This document shows positions 1-9,366 of a DNA stretch of 21,935 bases, piece by piece (within the stretch, counting starts at the first letter, position 1; every line of letters starts with the position of its first letter). The notes beneath the pieces are model-generated. The model had not been told where the DNA came from, made no database searches, and saw only the letters and a program-made list of their open reading frames with translations. The translations under genes and the position numbers were made by a program. This DNA is from Silene noctiflora (taxonomy: Eukaryota; Streptophyta; Magnoliopsida; Caryophyllales; Caryophyllaceae), in assembly GCA_009801015.1 (NCBI GenBank), contig VHZZ01001247.1, forward strand, positions 132,228 to 154,162, in the 5' to 3' direction.

Positions 1-140
1 TGTAACGACTTATTAATTTTATTTAAAGTACTGCGTTTCTTTCCTTTGATTATCTATTACCTCGGTTATTCCGAGATGGTAACACGCTCAATTATTTAGG
101 AAGTCCTAGTACAGGCTCTTGGATAAATAGGGGTGTTACA
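1..140 (+). repeat. Possible LTR-like end (TGTAAC...GTTACA)
   Basis: The segment opens with TGTAACGAC and closes at position 140 with GGTGTTACA, so its ends form a short inverted repeat (TGTAAC/GTTACA) of the TG..CA kind that bounds plant LTRs. It contains no open reading frame. Being only 140 bases long and cut by the window edge, it could be the tail of a longer LTR or a chance match. The sequence that follows, to about 480, is non-coding and unassigned. I infer a Ty3/Gypsy LTR remnant from the ends and from the neighbouring Gypsy fragment. Confidence 0.3.
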
Positions 141-480
141 AAATGTGGCTGGGAGAACGCCTGAGTTACTCCCCACTGATTGTGGCTGTTATCTATATAA
201 CATTGCAGGTGGTGGTTTTTTCGGGATTCGAGTGAGAGCTAGCGAGTAGTTAGAGATCTAACTCTGCATTTTATTTTATTTATGTTGGATTTGTTACACA
301 CTTTTGAGGTTTTAATTTTTAGTCATTTTTACCAAAAGTGACATTTGTATTGACTTACTATTTTGGGAATGTTCCCATGGATTATATTTATTTAATCCGA
401 GTTTGATTTATTTAGTTTATCATTGTGTTATTTAATCCCAATTTGACAATATTTCTGTCATTGTCTTGCACTAGATTTAT

Positions 481-1930
481 AGGGGATTACATTGCTCACA
501 TTTGTTATAAGAATCTCAAGAAGACTTGGGTGAATCATGATCATCGTGAGCTAGAAATCCCATCTCATAGAAGCTTGGATTAGGATCAATATAGCATTTG
601 TCATAGTCAAACGACATTGCATTGCCAACATAAGGATTGAACAATCCTTCAAACTAGTCAGGTCAAAGGCCATTGACTTTTTCGGTTTTGCCATTTATAG
701 GATCAATTTCATTGCTAGTAGCAACAATTTCTTTCATAAAATCATTCGGGACTCCAAGGTCCGTTTCTTTTTCCTTACAACCCGGATCATCCAAGGTTAC
801 ATTCTTGTTTTTGAGCTTGTCAAAAATGACAAGTTCACCAAAGATAGCGATCTCTATTTCATCAACCTCTTGCTTCTAAGTTGGAGTTTCTACCTTGTCT
901 TTCTCAATGGGAGTCTCATCTTTTGGATGAGAACAAGGAAGAAGATCAACTTTATCATTCGGATCATCAAGACCATGATCAACCATAAAGCATGGTTCCT
1001 CGCGCGAGATTTGGATCTTTCATCACTTTGACAAGATTGAAAGTTATCTTTTCATTGCCTACCTCCAAGGTTAGCATCCCGTTCTCCACATCTATCACCA
1101 CTCCCGCGCTATGCAAGAATGGTCGTCCCAAGATGATAGGGATATGAGAATCTTCCGTCATATCTACGATAACAAAGTCAACGGGAATAAAGAACTTTCC
1201 AACTCGCACCGATACATCTTTTAAGATTCCTAGAGGTTTCTTTGTAGAGCGGTCCGCCATTTGAAGCATCATAATCGTACATTTTAACACTCCCATCCCA
1301 AGTTTTGCACAGACCGAGTAAGGCATCATGCTTACACTAGTTCCGAGGTCTTATAGTACCTTTTCAAACCACGTGTCACCAATTTTCCAAGGGATAGATA
1401 AAGTTATGGGATCTTGTAACTTTGGGGCCAAAGTACCTTGTAGAATAGGACTAGAAGCATTGACCAAAAAGATACCATTAGGGAGGAAAGAGACCTTATC
1501 AATCCCTTCCTTACCCCCACATTTTATTAATACACTCATTGAAAACTTCACAAGGAGGATTAGCTCCCGATGAAAACAATAAATGGCCTTATTCTAGTAC
1601 TGAATTTCCTCCTTTATATCATCATGTGTAAATTGTATTAGTTTCTCATTCTCATCAACAAATTCCTCATTGTTTTGTTGTTTCCTTTTTGTGACAGTTT
1701 GCCATACATTTTTCATCATCCAGTTCCTCGTTATCATCATCGGTCATAGGGAGATCAGAGATTCTCATAATATCATTCATGGGATTTACGCGCATTCTCT
1801 TCATGCTTGGGTTCTTCCTAAACTATAACCTCATCCTCCTTTTATTTCTCACGTTCATCCTTGTTATTATGCTTACTAGAGTGTGTTTCTTTTTTTTTCT
1901 TTTTTTTGTGGTGATTGCAAACCATTTGCA
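481..1930 (-). mobile_element. Degraded Ty3/Gypsy (Athila/Tat-like) gag-protease fragment
   Basis: The minus strand carries broken coding sequence resembling the gag-protease junction of Athila/Tat-type LTR retrotransposons. The recognisable core lies at 979-1551. The lower-coordinate end reads as an acidic/lysine-rich spacer with stops (about 660-980), and the region above 1551 is too decayed to read. No integrase, reverse transcriptase or primer-binding site is visible. The element is therefore a dead partial copy in the opposite orientation to the ARR gene. Its outer limits are approximate. Confidence 0.6.
979..1551 (-). pseudogene. Retropepsin-like aspartic protease remnant of a Gypsy element
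   Basis: Two minus-strand reading segments (1551-1351 and 1350-979) lie in the same frame and are separated by a single TAA stop at 1348-1350. The upstream part ends in a PKLQDP...SIPWKIG...FEKVL stretch like the region that leads into the protease of Athila-type elements. The downstream part starts DLGTSVSMMPYSV, which is the retropepsin active-site motif (D-L/S-G-T/A-S), and continues to the conserved flap-side motif ILGRPFLHSAG. In intact relatives I would expect a Cys or similar residue where the stop now sits, one codon before the catalytic Asp. The protein would be truncated and inactive. Pepsin-fold retropepsins process the element's polyprotein. Confidence 0.65.
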
Positions 1931-3180
1931 TAGAAAATCACGTAAAAGAAACTGATCCCTAGAGATAACGGCAGAATTCTCATTTTCTCTCTCTAGACTA
2001 TGTGTTAACTTTGTATGGGGTACACTAGATCAAATATTTTGGGTATTTTTATAAGGATATAATTGGGGGGATTTGGTGGTTTAAGGGTTTGATTGAAATT
2101 AAATTAGATGGGTGGAATTACAGTTGATTTGATCCATGAGTTTAAATATGTTAGTAATTCTTTATTTCAAATTGAAAGTTGGTCAAGTATTTGCTATTCG
2201 ATATTACTTGAAAGTTTCGATTTTTCGATTATATTATTTGTGATAGTTTAATTGAAAATGTATGGTGCTAATTTTTTTTTCCCCATCTAAAAACTTTCTA
2301 AAAAACTCTCTCTAGAAAACCCTAACCTCCATCAATTATATGCGAGGGTTTCCATCGATAATCTGTCGATGGTAATCCCCAAAATTGTTTCATCTTTCAA
2401 TCAATAGTATGCATATCTATCTTTTAGTCAATAAAAGTCTCCATTTTGGTGAGAATCGTTTTTCAGTCCCTTATTTTGGGGGATTTTCCATTTATTTGTA
2501 GGTTTAGTTTCATCGGTAGTATAGACAAAAGTAGTTTGTTGATGGTTCGTCGTGTGTTCTTTCAAAGGGTACAAGTTATTTGGCAATGATCTTTGGAACC
2601 GGTAAGAGGTACATTTTCTCTCATAATGAATCAAACAAAGGATCCCCTCATCGAAAGCTACATGAAGATAGTGATACGTGGACGAGCCGAATTGTCATAT
2701 CATGTTTTGAGATCTCTAGTTTATAAGAGAATTATTTTTCTTTGATTTCTAAATTGGTTTTCGATTATATATATATCTTTTGTAAGTGGCGTAAGGCTTT
2801 CTATTAATGAATTGTTCTTTTCCTTAAAAAAATGGTTGGGGTAAAAGGGGTAATTCAAAACAAAAAGTTCATTAAATATTATTGACGATTCAAAATAATG
2901 TGTCGATGATCTTTAGCATATATATTAGGGTTTAATAATGATGATCCAACTAGTAGGGTTGGAGCTCCATACCAACCCCACGCCAAGGCATCTCATTTCC
3001 TCATTATTCTAGGCTTTCTATCTACATACATACATTTGTTACCAAATTGACATTTGGGCTCCCATAAGAAAATTCTGAACGTTAATACTTTCACGAGTTG
3101 AATAACACAATACCATAACTATGTTACGCACATATTGGAGTTGTTTAATTATTCAATCTAAAACATATGAATTGTAATTT
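1931..3180. other. AT-rich intergenic spacer
   Basis: No supported gene. There is a small perfect hairpin at 2352-2372 (CCATCGA/TCGATGG). The stretch at about 2700-2830 ends in a run of A after a sequence ending ATTAATGAATTGTTC, which resembles the 3' tail of a plant L1-type LINE. No LINE coding sequence is readable upstream, so this stays a guess. Confidence 0.4.
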
Positions 3181-3183
3181 ATG

Positions 3184-3431
3184 GGGTTTTGCAAAATTTG
3201 TGGTTTGTTTGTTTGCCTCAAATCCAATGAATTGAAGCTTCATAGGAACTCCAATTCCTCCATCATGGAGAAAGTTGTTTACCTAGGTCCTCCTAGATAA
3301 GTGGGAATTCCTGTGGAATTCACTTCTCACATTCCAACCAAACACTTTTTTACCATTTCATGTGATTTAAAAAATTGTAGGAATTGTATCTTCCTTGAAA
3401 CTTCAATTCCTTTAACGGACCAAACGACCCC
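3184..3431. mobile_element. Candidate small non-autonomous DNA element (MITE-like)
   Basis: The segment starts near GGGGTTTTGC and ends in CAAACGACCCC. Its sub-terminal parts are inverted: GAATTGAAGCTTC (3229-3241) faces GAAACTTCAATTC (3397-3409). The interior has several GGAATT/AATTCC dyads. GGGGT..GTTTGG-type ends with AATTCC-rich interiors are common among plant MITEs. The terminal match is imperfect and I cannot define a target-site duplication, so the boundaries and class are tentative. Confidence 0.4.
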
Positions 3432-3848
3432 TTGTCTATATATATGAGCATGAATTCGTTTTTTGCTTCTTTCTTTACCTTTCATATGAGAAAATCAAAC
3501 TAACGAGTACTATTCATGGATCATCTAGATTGGTCAATTCGAATCGAGTTATTTTTGAGTTGCGTAAGTTCAGTTTATAAGTTGAAATAGTTTTTTTTAT
3601 CGTTTCTCCTATTAAGTCATTTTGGATACCTTTTTTGAATCGAGTCATCTACAAGTTTTGGTCACCTTTGACTTTTTGAGTTGGACTATTTGGGTCAAAT
3701 TGGGTTTGGGACTTCCGGCCATGTTAACGAAAATCCTGTCAAATTTTTACTTGAGTTAAAAATCCATGGTTTTACCCTTATACTAACATACAAAGAAAAT
3801 GTGTTAAGCAATGTGAAACAAAAATTGTCCAAAGTATCCACTTACTCT

Positions 3849-3998
3849 GCAAATTCTATTGTATGTGCGAAGAGGACAATGTGATCGCTTTTTGGTAAGT
3901 AAGTAATAATTTTTTATGACTAAAAAGTAACTTTTTTTCGGAAGCGATCACATTTTACCTAAAAAACATGAAAAGAACCGTCAAACAATAGAATTGCT
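3849..3998. repeat. Nested inverted repeat / fold-back element
   Basis: There are two nested perfect inverted pairs. The outer pair is ATTCTATTG (3853-3861) with CAATAGAAT (3986-3994). The inner pair is AATGTGATCGCTT (3878-3890) with AAGCGATCACATT (3942-3954), separated by 51 bases. The nesting suggests a small fold-back or MITE relic rather than chance. No coding capacity is supported. The small open frame that overlaps its left arm is not convincing. Confidence 0.45.
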
Positions 3999-4778
3999 GG
4001 CCTCGCTCCGTGGTCATTTTTATCCTCCTTAATAGATGCCGACCTAATAAGGGGAGCGTGGCATATTCACAAAACCAAAGTTACAATACACAATAATGTC
4101 CACCATCTTCGTTCTCTTTTTAGTTTGCATCAAATCTCCCTAAAACACAATTAATTATACGTCGGTACCATTTTTCTATTCTAACTATTAATAGTAATTC
4201 TCATTGGTGGATGTCTCGCGACACCGTTAAACAATTATTTTCGATAATTTAAAATGCAAATAGTATATAAAAAAATATTAGATAAACTTTACACTAGATA
4301 TTCTTCAAATTGGTGAAACAAACTTTGTATAAAAATAATTTGTGGAGTAATAATTGTTAAAGAATAAAATGAACAAATGGGACGAGAACAGAACACCTGA
4401 GGCATCAAATTATGAGCATATTACTTGAAGGTAGATGGGTGAAAATTCTTTTGCTTTTAATTAAACTAAACTAAAGTAATATCCACCTTCTTAGAAGTTG
4501 CATAGAGCTCATCCTCATTTTGTTTGACACCAATCATGCCCCCTTTCTCCTTTTTTTTTTTTTAAACTCTATATAAACTAACATTATTTTCAATATAATT
4601 AGTATTAATTTATTGGTTTTTCTAATATGCGCTCTTTGGTACACACTAACAACCTGAATATGGGAAAATTAACAAGATATTCTCATTAATTATGATAAAA
4701 ATGAGTGTATACTTGAATTTCTCATGATAAAATCTTACAAATCTCTCTGCATTTATGTTTTTTACGTGTATCCGATCA

Positions 4779-4781
<3 letters not shown>
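3999..4781. other. AT-rich spacer
   Basis: No gene, RNA or clear repeat is recognised here. Short homopolymer runs (for example T-runs near 4550-4563) and A/T-rich sequence make up the stretch. Confidence 0.5.

Positions 4782-4831
<50 letters not shown>
4782..4831. repeat. (TA)25 microsatellite
   Basis: An uninterrupted TA dinucleotide array of about 50 bases. It is likely to be length-polymorphic and to form cruciform or hairpin structures. An open frame running through it encodes a Tyr-Ile repeat that comes only from the array. Confidence 0.95.
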
Positions 4832-4835
<4 letters not shown>

Positions 4836-5820
4836 TGGTTAGTGGGCATTTTGGCTTTTTAGAGCCATTTGAGTCCCTTTTGAAACCCCACACTTTCTAT
4901 ACTCTAATACTTTCCCTACTACCCCACTCTCTAAAGGTTATGCCTTTAATTAATCCTTTATTTTATTTTTTAATATACACTAATAACCAGGTAATTGAGA
5001 TTAGGAGAAGTCATTTATCGACATTTGTCCAATTAAAATAGTTAAACTATGGTTATAGATCCACTAATGATGCTCTTTGTGTACTTAAGCCTCAATAAAT
5101 ATCACATCACACATAAATGTTGTGAACATAAGTGCAAAGATGTGGCAAATCAGTACAATTTTTAGTGCTTGGCTACCGTTGGTTATGGAAATAATTAAGC
5201 ATATTGTTAAGTGCAAAAAGATCTTTTCTAAAGGTATTTAATTTAATTAAACACTTAATAATAACTGATGAGTCATAACTCCTTAGCTTGTATAGTTTGT
5301 ACCTTGTACTCATGTAGCATGCGTACGTACGTACATAAGAATTATGGGTTTTGAAGTATGTCCTATATCAATCAATACTATATATATATTCCTAAAATCA
5401 AGGGAATTCTATGTAATTAAATAAATTTATACAAATTAATTATACTATATAGTTTTAATTGATAGCGATGTGTGATAGACCATAAACCTGAACAAAGGAC
5501 TTCAATATAAATATTATATAGTTTTGGTTGAAATATAAATTTAGAGAACACCGGAATATGGTGATTTTCCTTAAAATAAGCATACCCCACTTATGGTATT
5601 AATTAGTATAAATAATGTTAATTATTTAACGTAGACAAATATAATATAAGTTTGTTATATTTTCGAAACTATTAAAAGGTAAATAAATCAAGTTAGATTT
5701 AAAAAAAAAAAATTATAATATTCCATAATTATTTCGATTTGATTTAATGCATATACGTAATATATTTACATAAATATATAAGTCTCTTAAAATTGTATGC
5801 CTAAATTGTAAAAGTAATTC
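4832..5820. other. AT-rich spacer with a small (GTAC)n run
   Basis: No supported gene. The only notable local structure is a self-complementary CGTACGTACGTAC run at 5322-5334, plus TA-rich palindromes. Confidence 0.5.
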
Positions 5821-5824
5821 TGTC

Positions 5825-6030
5825 AGTAGTGAAAAGAATTGTAGTAATATTGGATATATAGTAATATCATACTAATCACTTATTTGAATAGTGAGCGGAA
5901 GTAGTGAAAGTAATAGAAGTAATAACAGGAGTAGTGAAATTATCAATATTAATGCGGCAGTAGTGAAAGTAACAATAATTAAGGCGGGAGTAGTGAAAGT
6001 AACAGTACTACTAACGAATGTAATAAAAGT
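5825..6030 (+). repeat. Imperfect ~30-bp tandem minisatellite
   Basis: The core GTAGTGAAA recurs at 5901, 5931, 5960 and 5990, giving spacings of 30, 29 and 30 bases. The consensus unit is roughly GGGAGTAGTGAAAGTAACA followed by an AT-rich ATTAAGGC-like stretch. A diverged outlying copy lies near 5826, and a decayed one follows near 6015-6040. The units are direct repeats without spacers, so this is a small minisatellite. It is not coding in any convincing frame. Confidence 0.75.
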
Positions 6031-6039
6031 AAAAATATT

Positions 6040-7142
6040 AATACAAAAGAAGTATATATGAATAATGAGCTAACCAATCGATTTAAGTAAAATATTAATA
6101 ACGGGAGTCGGGAGTATTGAATTTGTCTCATAATTTATTTCATCGTAATTTTAAGATATGGCATTGAAAAATATATTAATGATAAATTTATGAGTTATGC
6201 AACTTTAATGTAGTTTTATTTAATTGAACATAAATTTTAATGTTAAATAAAGGTAGCATGGGCGGAGCCGGAAATACTAGTGATATTATAATTTATTATA
6301 TTATAGATTTTAGTCAGAGTCAACTCAGACTCTATTTGTTCATCACATTTTCTTTGTAAAATTTTAAATAAAAAGGAAAAAAAATAATTGAATACATAAA
6401 AATCATTCATTTATTGAATGACATTCCTAAAAAGATGGTGACAAAACTCTTGTAGAGTCTAAATTAAGTCTTCAATTATTGAAAACCTTGAGCGAGTCTT
6501 GTCTCAAGATCCACGAAAATCTTACATTTATAAATGATAAACCCCCTCCTCTTTTATCGGGTTTCCTCAAAACATACATAAGTCGTGATGTCTTATGATA
6601 ATGGTATCATTCCTATTCAAGATCTTGGTATTCCTTAAAGGATTAAATAGAAAGTGAAATGAAACTGAAGTTAAGTGGTGCTCAAATCAAAGATGGCACT
6701 CAATCATAGCTTGATGAAGATCAAATACACCAATAGTAACCCTAATTAAACACCCAAAAAAAAAAAAAAAAAAATTAGATCAAGTTAATTAGGGTTTGGG
6801 AGTTAGGAATCAGCTTTTGATCTCCACTTACATTTTCATAATGTTTCATAATGTTTAAAAGATTAAAAAAGCTTAAAATTGAGAGTCTCCCCATATGATA
6901 TACTGACAACATTCAGTATCAAGTCACTATAATCCAACCTGACATGAGTCATCGCATGCTTTAATTTGTCCTAATTCTATTGATTTGATGTATGTGCATA
7001 CATGCCCTTGCTTTAATTTTAATTAAGGGCTTATTATTTTCTTATTCTCTCATTTAATTTAAAAAGGTATTAAAGTGCATTTTGTGTTTGGAGTAAGTAG
7101 AGCTTTGCTTATAATTTGTATGTGTGATTCAACAAGTGTTTC
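6040..7142. other. AT-rich spacer with poly(A) hairpin
   Basis: No supported gene. A run of 19 A at 6756-6774 is flanked by a perfect 12-base inverted repeat, AACCCTAATTAA (6738-6749) and TTAATTAGGGTT (6785-6796). The rest is featureless AT-rich sequence. Confidence 0.5.
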
Positions 7143-7145
7143 TAA

Positions 7146-7414
7146 GGGCAATAGCAATGGTTGTAGTTTCATAGACTATATTTTCATTGACACACAAGCA
7201 CACATCATCATATATGAAACTTTTTATTTATCCTCAATGGTAAAAGTTCCATACTTTACTTGTGGGTCCCCTTTTTCTCTCTTTTGATAACATGAAACTG
7301 GTTTCTTACTTAAGAAACCCATTTCATATAAGGAACTCCTTATGTTCTAGCTCAATGGTTAAGGAGCTCCTTATATGATATGAAACTCCTTATATGTTAC
7401 CATTGCTATTGCCC
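7146..7414. mobile_element. MITE with 16-bp TIRs and TAA target duplication (Tourist/PIF-Harbinger-like)
   Basis: A 269-bp element is bounded by perfect terminal inverted repeats, GGGCAATAGCAATGGT at 7146-7161 and its exact reverse complement at 7399-7414. It is flanked on both sides by TAA (7143-7145 and 7415-7417). A 3-bp TWA duplication with GGG-starting TIRs is the hallmark of PIF/Harbinger-derived Tourist MITEs, so I infer that class. The interior has multiple palindromes (for example TTTCTTACTTAAGAAA and repeated CTCCTTATATGA blocks) and no transposase. Perfect TIRs and intact TSDs suggest relatively recent insertion. Confidence 0.8.
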
Positions 7415-7417
7415 TAA

Positions 7418-9200
7418 TTTGATCACGTACAACCCTATATAAGTAGGTCAACATGCATGTCCTCAAAACAATATAATAATGTCTTTGTATTGTGCGTATG
7501 ACTAGATACATGTATTCAACCTCTTTATTTAAAAAAAAAAGAAAAAAAAAAAAAATAGTTGGAACAATGATCTTGTTGTTAAATAGTTGTTGGTAATTTG
7601 TATGTAATTTCCTAAATTTGAAAAGAATAGTCTTCCTAGTAAGGGAGATGCGCACTTTAAACCATGCAAGTGAATTTTAGGAATGATTGGTCTGAAAATA
7701 CAACTTTTATTATCTCCATTCATTCTCATTTATTCACATTTTAGGGTTCCAGGGAATTACTTTATAGATGTATAGGGGGATTACTTTCAACTTTGGCTCA
7801 TTGTTGCATGCAGAATTGCAGATGCTCCAAATTCAAACTCCTAACTATAATGCCTTAATTTAGAATATAATTCCTTAATTACTAAATATAATACAATATA
7901 CTCCATGCAAGTTATAACTTGTCAAGCCTCGCACTGAGGCAATATATAATACAATAGTGTACCATCAGCCATGCAATTTTGTTTCTGTAATTTCCGAATT
8001 CTATTGTATATCAAAAATATCATCCTCCCTTGTGCTATACCTCTTGACGTCAAACCCAACATCACACAAGTCATGCCTATATAATATTATAGCGTGTCCA
8101 ACATGGAATGACTGATTAAGAGGAGTGTCCGTGCTACCAAGATGTTAATTTGTGTTAACATCTCCTATTTTAATGTAGTAAAATCCCGAGTATTATACTC
8201 TCGAAAGTGGGCATGGTTTAATTGATGTATGTGCTGAGGGTATCAAAATTTGTAGGCAAACTGGGAACTAAATGAAGGTAGGGTCACTGGATTCGCTCGG
8301 ATATCCGACGAATTGCGAATTGTTAAGAGCAAATTCAGTTATATCGCTTACTAAAAATACATATAATAATACAGAGTAAATTAGATTGAATTGCGAATCG
8401 ATAAGGTCGTATTTATATAGCATCCGGAACCATGATTGAATGACTAGGCGTTACTTGTTCAGATGCTACATTATATACATCGTTGGATTGGTATGAGAGA
8501 TTGAGAAGGAAGTGTGGGTAATGATGTTATAAAAGTGTTTGTAATCCCCCAATTCCTCCAATATATACATATACAAATGCCTATATTCTAACCAACAAGG
8601 CAACAATCCTACAATTACATGTAACAAAATAATTGGCATTATATTACCACAATTACACACTCCCTTAGCTTGGTCTCCGGTCATTTGTTTACTTTTGTTC
8701 TTGACACAAAGACTAGGAAAAGAGGTTCAAATTGTTGATCAAAAGCATTCTCAAAATAAAAAGATAAACAATTAACTGAGACGTACAGTTTAAAATGGAA
8801 GATGTTCTTAACCCACAATTAATATAGGGAATGACTAAGAAGGAAGACTCACAAGTGAAGATAATAACATATAAAAAGACATTCCTTATAGCATACACAA
8901 ATTTGTTGGATTAAAATAGTAAAAAAAAAAAAAAACAGCAAGAAAGATAGAGAAGAAAGTGTGGGTTGGCGGGGACCGTTAGTAGCAATGTAGGAGGCAG
9001 CAGAGGTTATATAGTGTTAGTGTTATAGCCGGCGCCAAATATTCGTTATTCTGCCTTATTTAGCTTACTTATTTCTCAAATTAATTTTGCTGATTCAACC
9101 CACAAGCAAGTATTTAATTATTTATATTAATCATCCCAAACTCAATGGAAATACATACATACTTTTATCTTTAAAGTTATATATTTAGAAAGTGACTATT
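7418..9200. other. Intergenic region upstream of the ARR gene
   Basis: No gene is supported. It contains A-rich runs (around 7530-7555 and 8922-8936) and ordinary AT-rich sequence. The open frames present are short and compositionally non-coding. The distal part may hold regulatory sequence for the type-B regulator that starts at 9367. Confidence 0.45.
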
Positions 9201-9278
9201 AACAAAGTCGTCTTTGCTTATCCTTCAATATTTATAATCCTGTCTTTCTCTTTCTCACCCCAAATATTTACTCAAACT

Positions 9279-9284
9279 CACGTG
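9279..9284 (+). promoter_or_regulatory. G-box (CACGTG) in the proximal promoter or 5'UTR of the ARR gene
   Basis: A CACGTG palindrome lies 83 bases upstream of the start codon, within a pyrimidine-rich stretch (TCTTTCTCTTTCTC at about 9243-9256) of the kind found near plant transcription starts. G-boxes bind bZIP/bHLH factors. Whether this one is promoter or 5'UTR is not decidable from the sequence. Confidence 0.35.
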
Positions 9285-9366
9285 TTCTAGATAGTAACCT
9301 AACTACTACTCTCACTCAATTCACACCTTCTACATACTTAACTTGTGCCTTGTTACTTCTTACCAT

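Noticed and set aside
1328-1573. 81-residue plus-strand open frame
   Set aside because: It is the antisense shadow of the minus-strand protease remnant.
2690-2830. Possible LINE 3' end
   Set aside because: Only the tail-like sequence and a short A-run support it. No reverse transcriptase or endonuclease coding sequence is readable upstream.
4724-5041. 105-residue open frame with a Tyr-Ile repeat
   Set aside because: The repeat is simply the translated (TA)25 microsatellite. There is no domain or coding character on either side.
5901-5999. Regularly spaced repeats that could suggest a CRISPR-like array
   Set aside because: The units are contiguous with no unique spacers, are imperfect, and sit in a plant nuclear genome. 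A minisatellite explains them.
7075-7287. 70-residue plus-strand open frame
   Set aside because: It overlaps the left half of the MITE and has no similarity to any family I know.
7349-7363. AGCTCAATGGTTAAG, resembling a tRNA/SINE A-box
   Set aside because: It is inside the MITE and part of its palindromic interior. No B-box lies at the proper distance.
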